64,000 nt of DNA from a bacterium (GTDB lineage Bacteria; Joyebacterota; Joyebacteria; Joyebacterales; Joyebacteraceae): the NCBI GenBank assembly GCA_025774935.1, contig JALGZK010000005.1:1-64000 (forward strand), written 5' to 3'. A program made the translations under genes and the position numbers. The first letter of the stretch is position 1. Each line of letters starts with the position of its first letter. Of the stretch, positions 1-7,065 are shown piece by piece. The notes below the pieces were generated by a model that worked only from the letters and a program-made list of their open reading frames with translations, did not search any database and had not been told where the DNA came from.

Positions 1-96
1 GTCAGGTTCAGCGTGGAGAACGTCCGCCCGAGGGACGAGAACGACCACCTCGGGTACTGGCGCGTCTCGAGCTACCTCGTCGGCTGGGAGGAGTGA
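1..96 (+). CDS. 3' end of an unidentified upstream gene (partial)
   Basis: The first 31 codons of the window read without interruption to a TGA at 94-96 (ending in YLVGWEE), in frame with typical GC-rich codon use. The stop overlaps the next gene's GTG start by four bases (GTGA), a normal translational-coupling arrangement, so this gene probably belongs to the same mannoside-utilisation operon. Too little is visible to assign a family. It could encode another carbohydrate enzyme or a substrate-binding protein, but nothing in the sequence decides this. Confidence 0.6.
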   Translation, partial: VRFSVENVRPRDENDHLGYWRVSSYLVGWEE

Positions 97-1088
97 CCGT
101 GGTGCTGAAACGAAGTCCCCGGAATCCGATCCTGACCCGCGAGGACATCCCGGACGTCCCACCGGCGATGGTCGACGTGACGTCGGTCTTCAACCCCGGC
201 GCCGTGATGCACGACGGGCGGTACCTCCTCATGCTCCGAGTCCAGACGCGGGGCCGCGAGACGCATCTGGTGATGGCGTCGAGTGCGGACGGTGCCGTCT
301 TCGAGATCGAGCGGAGGCCGGTTGAGTTCCGCGGCATCGAGGACGTCGAGGGGACCGTCTACCACGTCTACGATCCTCGGATCACGCGGATCGGGTCGAC
401 CTGCTTCGTCATGGTGGCGATGGACATGGACGGAGGCTGCAGGCTCGGGACCGCGAAGACGGACGACTTCGAGACGTTCGACTTCCTCGGCGTGGGAGAG
501 GAGCCGGACGTCAGAAACGGAGTCCTCTTCCCGGAGAAGCTGGGCGGGCGGTTCGTCCGCCTCGACCGCCCGAACCTCGTTCCGCTTGAAGGGGGCACGA
601 CGTCCGGCTCCACGATCGTGCTCTCGGAATCGGACGACCTCGTCTCGTGGGATACCGTCGGGCCCGTCATGAGCGGCCGGCCCCACTACTGGGACGAGCT
701 GATCGGGTCCGGACCGCCGCCCGTGAAGACTCGAGACGGGTGGCTCCACCTCTACCACGGGATCGCGACGCACTTCGGAAGCGTGAGCATCTACCAGGTG
801 GGCGTCGTCCTCCTGGCGCTCGAGGATCCCTCTCGCGTCCTCGCCAGGAGCCGCGACAACGTCCTCGAGCCGCGCGAGCACTACGAGCTCGTCGGGCAGG
901 TCCCGAACGTCGTCTTCCCGGGCGGGATGATCGTCGAGGAGACGGACGCGGAGGGGTTCGCGCCGCCCGGAGCCAACGTCCGCGTCTACTACGGCGCGGC
1001 CGACACGAGCATCGGGCTCGCGACGACCACGATCGGCGATCTCCTCTCGGCCTGCGAAGACGTGCGCGGGGCAGACCGGTGTCGGTAG
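93..1088 (+). CDS. Glycoside hydrolase family 130 protein (beta-mannoside phosphorylase-like)
   Basis: The 331-residue protein has the five-bladed beta-propeller signatures of GH130: an early VFNPGA motif near residue 33, a YHVYDPRIT segment near residue 90 where the family keeps its catalytic aspartate, and YHGIATHFG and VYYGAAD blocks toward the C-terminus. GH130 enzymes phosphorolyse or hydrolyse beta-1,2- or beta-1,4-mannosides in the cytoplasm. No signal peptide is visible. It starts at GTG 93, overlapping the upstream stop, and is followed 8 nt later by a GH38 alpha-mannosidase, so the pair probably degrades an imported manno-oligosaccharide or N-glycan fragment. The linkage specificity cannot be read from sequence. 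Confidence 0.85.
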   Translation: MTVVLKRSPRNPILTREDIPDVPPAMVDVTSVFNPGAVMHDGRYLLMLRVQTRGRETHLVMASSADGAVFEIERRPVEFRGIEDVEGTVYHVYDPRITRIGSTCFVMVAMDMDGGCRLGTAKTDDFETFDFLGVGEEPDVRNGVLFPEKLGGRFVRLDRPNLVPLEGGTTSGSTIVLSESDDLVSWDTVGPVMSGRPHYWDELIGSGPPPVKTRDGWLHLYHGIATHFGSVSIYQVGVVLLALEDPSRVLARSRDNVLEPREHYELVGQVPNVVFPGGMIVEETDAEGFAPPGANVRVYYGAADTSIGLATTTIGDLLSACEDVRGADRCR

Positions 1089-1096
1089 GAGGCAAC

Positions 1097-3874
1097 GTGC
1101 CGTCCGAACCTCGCATCTGCTACATCGTGTCCCACACGCACTGGGACCGGGAGTGGTACCTGTCGTACCACCGGTTCCGCGTGATGCTCGTCGACACCGT
1201 CCGCCTCGTCCTCGATCGCCTCGAAAACGAGGAGGAGTTCCGGCACTTCGTTCTCGACGGGCAGGCGGTCGTTCTCGAGGACCACGTCGAGGTCCGTCCC
1301 GAGGACGGGGAGCGCGTAAGACGGCTCGTCGAGAACGGCGCGCTCTCGGTCGGCCCGTGGTACGTGCTCGCGGACGAGTTTCTCGTGAGCGGGGAGTCGC
1401 TCGTGCGGAGCCTTGCGATCGGTCACAGGGTTGCCGGAGCGTTCGGGCGGGTGCAGAAGGTCGGGTACCTTCCCGACTCGTTCGGGCACGTCGCCCAGAT
1501 GCCCCAGATCCTGAGGGGCGCCGGCATCGGCTCGTTCATCTACATGAGAGGGAACGGCGACGAGCTCGACGAGACGGGACTCGAGTACGTCTGGCGCGCG
1601 CCCGACGGGAGCGAGGTCCTCGCGGTCAACCAGTGGGGCGGGTACGTGAACGCCGCGGGGCTCGGGTACCCGGAGCACTGGTACGCGCTCACGACCAGGG
1701 AGGTCGTGCCGGCGCTCGCGGTCGAGAAGGTGAGGAGGATCTTCGAGGAGACCGCCGCCCGCTCCAACACGGACATCTGGCTCCTGAACAACGGGAGCGA
1801 CCACCTCCCGCCCCAGCGAGACTTCGCGGCCGTCCTGGCCGCGCTCCGCGAGGCGTTCCCCCGGACCGAGTTCCGACACGCGGGGTTCGACGAGTTCATC
1901 GACGCTCTCAGGGCGGACGCCCCGGAGCTCGCGACGTTCTCGGGCGAGCTCGCGCGCGGCAAGTACTACCACCTCCTCTCGGGGGTCTGGTCGGCGAGGA
2001 TGTACCTCAAGCAGATGAACGACGCGGCGCAGACGTTCCTCTCGAACTACGTCGAACCGCTGTCCTCGTACGCGCACTTCGCGCTCGGCGCAGACTACCC
2101 GGAAGGCCTGATCGGCTACGCGTGGAAGCTCCTCCTCAAGAACCACCCGCACGACTCCATCTGCGGCTGCAGCATCGACGAGGTGCACGACGAGATGGTC
2201 CCCCGGTTCAGGGGGGTGAACGAGACGTCCGACCAGGTCGTTCGTCGCTTCTTCGAACGGATCGCCCCGTCGTTCGGCGAGACGGCGGAGGGGGACTGCC
2301 AGACGGTGATCTCGGTCGCGAACCCGCTTCCGTTCAGCCGGAGCGAGATCGTCGAGCGGCTCGTCATCCTCGAGCCGCGCTGCGACCCGGGAGCGGAGCT
2401 GGAGCTCGTCGACGAGACCGGGACCCCGGTCCCCTTCGAGGTCGTCGAGAAGAGGTACCTCGAGCGGTTCTGGGGAATCGACTACCGGACCGAGCCGTTC
2501 TACCGGGAGCAGCGCGACCGCCTCCAGGACTACCTCGATCTCTTCGCCGACCGGATCGTCAGGGAGGGCCCCGAGAGGGAGGGGGCGGACCGCTTCCTGA
2601 CCGTGAGGTTCCTCGCTGAGGACGTCCCCGCCGTCGGTCACGCGAACTACTTCCTTCGTGCACGTGACGGAGGAGCGCCGACGCCGGAGGGCTCCGGGGT
2701 GATCGTCGACGGCGACTCCCTGGAGAACGAGCACTACCGCGTCCGGCTCCGCGGCGACGGGACACTCGACGTCCTCGACAAGGCGACGGGCCGGACGCTC
2801 GAGGGACTGAACCGACTCGAGGACACCGAGGACGTCGGGGACGAGTACGACTACTCGTTGTGCCCGCGCTCCGAGACCGTCACGTCGGATGCCCGGTCGG
2901 CCGGCGATCCGGGGTCCGTCCGGGTGCTCGAGCCCGGGGGCCTCGCAGGAGAGATCGAGGTGGAGTTCGCGCTCCGGCTCCCGGCGTCGATCGCGCCCGA
3001 CCGCTCGTCGAGGGCGACCGAGCGCGTCGTCTGTCCGGCTCGCACGCGGGTGCGGCTCACGCGGGGGAGTCCGCTCATCGAGATCGAACTCCGCTTCGAC
3101 AACCGCGCGCTCGACCACCGTCTGCGCGCCGAGTTCCCGACGACGGTCGTCTCCGACTCCCTCGTGTCCGACGGCCACTTCTACATCAACCGGCGGCCAG
3201 CAGTGGAGGGCGGGGGGGAGGACTGGGTCCAGCCTCCGACGGGCACGCGGCCGCAGCAGGAGTACTCGCTCGTCGAGGACTCCGACCGCGGCTTCGCGCT
3301 CTTCGTGCGGGGCCTCCCCGAGATCGAGCCGTCACGCGGCCCCGGGGGAGACGTGAGGCTGTCGCTCACCCTCCTTCGAGCGGTCGGGTGGCTCTCGCGC
3401 GACGACTTCCCGACCCGCCGGTGCTCGAACGCGGGACCCACGCTGTACACGCCCGGAGCACAGTGCCCGGGCGAACACCGCTTCCGATACGCAATCGCGC
3501 TCTACGAGGGCGACCACCTCTCCGCGCGGATCCCCTGGCTCTCGCAACGCTACCGGACGCCGCTTCCCAGCACGCAGGGAGTCGTCCAGGGCCTCGTGCC
3601 CGGGGGCCCCGGGCTCGTGGATACGAGGAGCCGTCGGGCGCTCGCGAGCGCGATCAAGAGACACGACGAACGGGACACCCTCGTGGTGCGGCTCTGGAAC
3701 CCACACCCGGAGCCCGTGGATGAGCGCCTGGCGTTCGGTCTCCCGGTCAGAGCATCTTGGAGGTCGGACCTCCTTGAGGCACGCCTGGAGTCGCTCCAGC
3801 TCGCTGGCGACCGCGAGGTCCTGGTCGGGCTCGGTCCGCACGAGATCCTCACGCTGGAGATCGAGTTCGAGTAG
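1097..3874 (+). CDS. Alpha-mannosidase, glycoside hydrolase family 38
   Basis: The 925-residue protein opens with CYIVSHTHWDREWY (residues 8-21), the GH38 zinc-binding motif. It has YLPDSFGH with the expected nucleophile Asp near residue 127, and KNHPHDSICGCSIDEVHDEM near 348-367 carrying further metal ligands. The C-terminal half is beta-rich, as in the family. The retaining, zinc-dependent enzyme removes alpha-mannosyl residues, probably in the cytoplasm since no signal peptide is seen. The open frame extends far upstream, but GTG 1097 has an AGGAGG at 1087-1092 and the HTHWD motif sits right after it, as in relatives. It probably forms an operon with the GH130 gene. The MngB/mannosylglycerate hydrolase subgroup is possible. 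Confidence 0.9.
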   Translation: MPSEPRICYIVSHTHWDREWYLSYHRFRVMLVDTVRLVLDRLENEEEFRHFVLDGQAVVLEDHVEVRPEDGERVRRLVENGALSVGPWYVLADEFLVSGESLVRSLAIGHRVAGAFGRVQKVGYLPDSFGHVAQMPQILRGAGIGSFIYMRGNGDELDETGLEYVWRAPDGSEVLAVNQWGGYVNAAGLGYPEHWYALTTREVVPALAVEKVRRIFEETAARSNTDIWLLNNGSDHLPPQRDFAAVLAALREAFPRTEFRHAGFDEFIDALRADAPELATFSGELARGKYYHLLSGVWSARMYLKQMNDAAQTFLSNYVEPLSSYAHFALGADYPEGLIGYAWKLLLKNHPHDSICGCSIDEVHDEMVPRFRGVNETSDQVVRRFFERIAPSFGETAEGDCQTVISVANPLPFSRSEIVERLVILEPRCDPGAELELVDETGTPVPFEVVEKRYLERFWGIDYRTEPFYREQRDRLQDYLDLFADRIVREGPEREGADRFLTVRFLAEDVPAVGHANYFLRARDGGAPTPEGSGVIVDGDSLENEHYRVRLRGDGTLDVLDKATGRTLEGLNRLEDTEDVGDEYDYSLCPRSETVTSDARSAGDPGSVRVLEPGGLAGEIEVEFALRLPASIAPDRSSRATERVVCPARTRVRLTRGSPLIEIELRFDNRALDHRLRAEFPTTVVSDSLVSDGHFYINRRPAVEGGGEDWVQPPTGTRPQQEYSLVEDSDRGFALFVRGLPEIEPSRGPGGDVRLSLTLLRAVGWLSRDDFPTRRCSNAGPTLYTPGAQCPGEHRFRYAIALYEGDHLSARIPWLSQRYRTPLPSTQGVVQGLVPGGPGLVDTRSRRALASAIKRHDERDTLVVRLWNPHPEPVDERLAFGLPVRASWRSDLLEARLESLQLAGDREVLVGLGPHEILTLEIEFE

Positions 3875-4253
3875 CCGCGATGTGAGGAGACCGCGGGCGC
3901 CCTGCCCGGGTCCGTCAGAGCCGCGTGATCGCCCTCACGGAGACCGCATTCCACCCGAGAACCGCAGTCCTCCCCGCAATCGTCATCTTCCCCGGATTCC
4001 GTCCGCCAAACACGCTCCCCCGTCGCGCAGCTGGCACACTCGTTGCACTGTTCCCTTCGGAAGGATGCGCCCGGAAGGCCTCCTGCGGCTGTTTGTGACC
4101 TCGGGGGCGGACCGGTAAGAGGTCGCCGGCGACGCGGTGACCGTCCCGCACGTGCGGACGGCGACCGCGCGGCACGCCTGCGCTCGCGGCCCGGGCGCGC
4201 CTTCATCTCGGCCGATCGAACAGGGAAGCTCTCCCCAGAAGGAGGAGTGAGAG
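3875..4253. other. Intergenic region with sigma-54 site; no gene seen
   Basis: These 379 bp between the mannosidase stop and the next start hold no convincing ORF. Reading frames here are short and lack a family match or ribosome-binding site. The only clear element is a sigma-54-type promoter match at 4032-4047, leaving a leader of about 195 nt. No strong hairpin terminator follows the mannosidase. Confidence 0.5.
4032..4047 (+). promoter_or_regulatory. Putative sigma-54 (RpoN) promoter
   Basis: TGGCAC at 4032-4037 and TTGCA at 4043-4047 give the sequence CTGGCACACTCGTTGCA, matching the YTGGCACR-N4-TTGCW consensus with the canonical 10 bp between the GG and GC dinucleotides. It lies about 207 bp upstream of the exported-protein gene at 4254. 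A sigma-54 activator is encoded at the end of the window, but whether it acts here is unknown. A chance match in GC-rich DNA cannot be excluded. Confidence 0.5.
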
Positions 4254-5372
4254 ATGCGACGACTGGCAACAGTGCTTGCGGCGCTCGTGCTGATCCTCGG
4301 GCTCACGGCGACGTCCGCCGGCAAGCCCGTGAAGAGCCCCGAGGGGTGGTCCGCGCCGACGCGCGGGCTCCTCGACTGCACGATCTCGCCCGGACTCAAC
4401 TGCGCGGGCGTGGTCGTCGGGGACAACATCGGCGCCCCGAACAACGTCAGCTTCTACGGGTGCACGTCGTGGAACGAGAGTGGCGGGGAGGTCGTCTACG
4501 AGTTCGTCATCGAGCGAGTGTGCTACTCGTTCACGGCGACGCTCCTGAACACCACCGCCGACCTCGACGTGTTCATCGTGGGAAGCTGTGACGAGAACGA
4601 CTGCATCGCGTACGGCGACACGTACGCAACGAGCCCGTGCATCGAGCCCGGGACCTTCTACGTGGTCGTCGACGGGTACAATGGCGCCGAGGGGTACTTC
4701 GAGCTCGAGGTCGAGTGCGAGGTCTGTGGCTGCCCCGAGCCCCCGTGCGCACCGATGGTCTTCCACTGCAACGAGCTCGACTTCAACCTCGACAGGGCCG
4801 ACTACACGACCGAGGCCTGTGAGGGCGGAGCCTCGTGCTGGGAGTGGGGGATGCCGCTCGAGGGGACCATCCCCGGCATCGCCTGCGAGGACAAGGAAGT
4901 CACGAACATCCTCGGGACGTTCCTCATAGGACCGTACACGACGTGCGGCGAGAGGGCTATCGTGGGTCCGTTCTCCATCAACGCCGATTGCTGGTGCCTA
5001 GAGCTCTGCCACTACTACGACACCGAGCCGCGATACGACGGCGGGAACGTGAAGATATCGATCGACGGCGGGGCAACGTGGGAGATCATCGTCCCCGCGC
5101 GTGGCTACGACGACATCGGGTCGAGCTTCGGCGCTGCGTGCATCGCAGACCAGCCGATCTTCACGGGGCACGGGAGTGCGCACAGCTTCCAGACCGACTG
5201 CTTTGACCTGAGCGAGTACACCGGCAAGGAGGTCCTCATCGCTTTCGACTTCGGAGCCGACGGCTCCACTGCCTACGTCGGCTGGTACATCCAGTGGGTC
5301 ATGGTCGGCGGCCACAACGTCTCGCCGACGGAAGACCGGACGTGGGGTTCGATCAAGTCGCTCTACAAGTAG
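4254..5372 (+). CDS. Exported PPC-like/jelly-roll protein with C-terminal WGSIKSLYK tail
   Basis: This is a 372-residue exported protein of unknown function. Residues 1-23 form a signal peptide (MRRLATVLAALVLILGLTAT). Residues about 35-160 resemble a bacterial pre-peptidase C-terminal (PPC) beta-sandwich: a DLDVFIVGSCD strand, then GTFYVVVDGYNGAEGYFELEVEC, with many paired cysteines. Residues about 170-355 form a second jelly-roll-like domain containing NVKISIDGGATWEI and DFGADGSTAYVGWYI. The chain ends SPTEDRTWGSIKSLYK, a tail shared with three other proteins here. The ATG has GGAGGA seven nt upstream. Its neighbour at 5461 is a full-length paralog. No catalytic motif is visible, so adhesion, ligand binding or a surface-layer role is inference. 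Confidence 0.8.
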   Translation: MRRLATVLAALVLILGLTATSAGKPVKSPEGWSAPTRGLLDCTISPGLNCAGVVVGDNIGAPNNVSFYGCTSWNESGGEVVYEFVIERVCYSFTATLLNTTADLDVFIVGSCDENDCIAYGDTYATSPCIEPGTFYVVVDGYNGAEGYFELEVECEVCGCPEPPCAPMVFHCNELDFNLDRADYTTEACEGGASCWEWGMPLEGTIPGIACEDKEVTNILGTFLIGPYTTCGERAIVGPFSINADCWCLELCHYYDTEPRYDGGNVKISIDGGATWEIIVPARGYDDIGSSFGAACIADQPIFTGHGSAHSFQTDCFDLSEYTGKEVLIAFDFGADGSTAYVGWYIQWVMVGGHNVSPTEDRTWGSIKSLYK

Positions 5373-5460
5373 GAACGAGGGGGAGCGGGACGGGGGCAAG
5401 GACGCTGCGCCCGGTTCCCGCACGCTGCCCGCCGCGGACGCGGCTCGCAGGAGGACCGAG

Positions 5461-6573
5461 ATGAGAACCGGAGTCGTGCTTCTGGTCGTCGCGCTCATGC
5501 TGAGCGCAGGAACCGAAGCGATGGCCGAGAAGGAGAAGTACTTCGTCCAGCCTCAGTGGTGGTCGAGGTCGATCCTCGAGTGCGCGAACGCGATCCCGAT
5601 CGCGTGCTACGACAACGTGACCGGCACGAATGTCGGAGCCCCCAGCGACGTCGAGTCCTACTCGTGCGTCGGGTGGCTCGAGAGCGGCGGCGAGGTCGTC
5701 TACGAACTCGTTCTCGACGAGCCGGTCTGCTACTCGGTCACCGCCTCGCTCGCCGACATGGCCTGCGACCTCGACGTGTTCATCCTGGGCTCCTGTGACG
5801 AGGCAGACTGCCTGGCCTTCGGCAACACGGTCGCGGAGACCCAGTGCCTCGGTCCGGGAACTTACTACATCGTCGTCGACGGATACGGTGGGGCCGACTG
5901 CGAGTACACGCTCTCGGTGAGCTGCGAGGAGTGCGAGTGCCCGGCGGCCGAGTGCTGCCCCGTCGACTTCGTGTGTTACGAGATCGACTTCGGAGTCGAC
6001 TCGGGCGGGTTCTCGACCGAGCTTTGCGAGGGAACCACTGTCTGGGAGTGGGGGATGCCCTCCGGCATCCCGACGACCGCCTGCGACGGGGTCCCCGTTA
6101 CGAACGTCCTCGGCACCGTCCTCGGCGGGAACTACCTGCCGGGCTCGGGCGAGAGAGCGATCGTCGGGCCCTTCGACCTGACAGACGAGTGCACGTGCCT
6201 CGAGCTCTGTCACTTCTACGACATCGAGACCGGCGGCTATGACGGCGGCAACGTCAAGATCTCCGCGGACGGCGGGGCGACCTGGGAGATCCTGTTCCCG
6301 GCTCGCCTCTACGACAGGGACGCGAACACGTGGCCGGTCTGCGTGGCAGAGGAGCCGGTCCTGAGCGGCCACCAGTTCAACCTCGAGTTCGTCCGGGACT
6401 GCTTCGACCTCTCGGACTACGTGGGCGGCCAGGTGCTCATCGCGTTCGACTTCGGGTCGGACGGCTCCGTGCAGTATCCTGGCTGGTACATCCAGAGCCT
6501 CCGAATAGGCGGAGACCAGTCGTCTCCGGTCGAGGACTCCTCCTGGGGCGGAATCAAGTCCAAATATCGGTAG
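5461..6573 (+). CDS. Exported PPC-like/jelly-roll protein with C-terminal WGGIKSKYR tail
   Basis: This 370-residue paralog of the preceding gene is colinear over the whole length. It has a signal peptide (residues 1-20, MRTGVVLLVVALMLSAGTEA), a Cys-rich PPC-like domain (CDLDVFILGSCDEADC and GTYYIVVDGYGGADCEY), and a jelly-roll-like domain with NVKISADGGATWEI and GWYIQSLRIGGD. It ends SPVEDSSWGGIKSKYR. The 88-bp gap from the first copy contains an AGGAGG just before the ATG and no terminator, so the two are probably co-transcribed; a strong hairpin terminator follows at 6609. No function can be assigned beyond an exported, probably disulfide-stabilised, non-catalytic protein. Confidence 0.8.
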   Translation: MRTGVVLLVVALMLSAGTEAMAEKEKYFVQPQWWSRSILECANAIPIACYDNVTGTNVGAPSDVESYSCVGWLESGGEVVYELVLDEPVCYSVTASLADMACDLDVFILGSCDEADCLAFGNTVAETQCLGPGTYYIVVDGYGGADCEYTLSVSCEECECPAAECCPVDFVCYEIDFGVDSGGFSTELCEGTTVWEWGMPSGIPTTACDGVPVTNVLGTVLGGNYLPGSGERAIVGPFDLTDECTCLELCHFYDIETGGYDGGNVKISADGGATWEILFPARLYDRDANTWPVCVAEEPVLSGHQFNLEFVRDCFDLSDYVGGQVLIAFDFGSDGSVQYPGWYIQSLRIGGDQSSPVEDSSWGGIKSKYR

Positions 6574-6608
6574 GACCCGGGCGAGCACGGGGCCGGAAGA
6601 GCGCACCT

Positions 6609-6640
6609 GAGGGGGACGGGCAAAGCCCGTTCCCCTCGTC
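6609..6640 (+). terminator. Rho-independent-type terminator
   Basis: A 13-bp stem (GAGGGGGACGGGC paired with GCCCGTTCCCCTC, one wobble) around an AAA loop lies 35 bp after the stop at 6573. The following bases are pyrimidine-rich but there is no long T run. It separates the WGxIK-tailed pair from the large paralog array. Confidence 0.7.
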
Positions 6641-6705
6641 CGTTAGGGGAAGGCCTGGGCACGTGCCGGCTCCCGGCATCGAGGGAGCCCTTTCCGAGAA
6701 GTCCC

Positions 6706-6734
6706 TTGCCAGAATGCCCGCCGCGTGGTACACT
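6706..6734 (+). promoter_or_regulatory. Sigma-70-type promoter for the first large paralog
   Basis: TTGCCA at 6706-6711 and TACACT at 6729-6734 are separated by 17 bp. Transcription from about 6741 would give a leader of roughly 325 nt before the ATG at 7066, which is unusually long. Confidence 0.55.
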
Positions 6735-7065
6735 GGCCGCGAGTCGGGAAATAGCGATGGCGTTTCGGCGCTCTCGACACCCCAACCCGTGCGAGAACGA
6801 GTGTTTCTGCGGACGGGTGCCTGTGTTCTGCTGCAGGAGTTCGCCCTCCGCAGGAAGAAGCTCTTCCGGAAGTGCATCTGGCTGTGTCAATGGGATTGCG
6901 CGAGCGATAGATCATGTCTCCCTCCACGGAAACCCCGCGGCGCGGTGTTCACCGACGCTGTGAGGCTCCGACGCAGCGCGGCTGGCGGCGCGGGCGGGAG
7001 GTGGGGAGACCAGGTACGAAGGCAGAGCCGGATAGCCTTCGGCTGGCAATGGGGGGACGGAACGA
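6735..7065 (+). promoter_or_regulatory. Long untranslated leader of the first large paralog
   Basis: About 330 nt between the predicted promoter and the start codon contain no credible gene. Local dyads are present (for example GCAGAGCCGGATAGCCTTCGGCTGGC near 7022-7048), but I cannot match the region to a known riboswitch class. It may simply be an unstructured leader. Confidence 0.35.

Noticed and set aside
72-881. Long minus-strand open frames opposite the GH130 and GH38 genes (also 989-3178)
   Set aside because: They are antisense shadows caused by high GC third positions; the plus-strand products match known families and the minus products are Arg/Val/Asp-rich with no recognisable motif.
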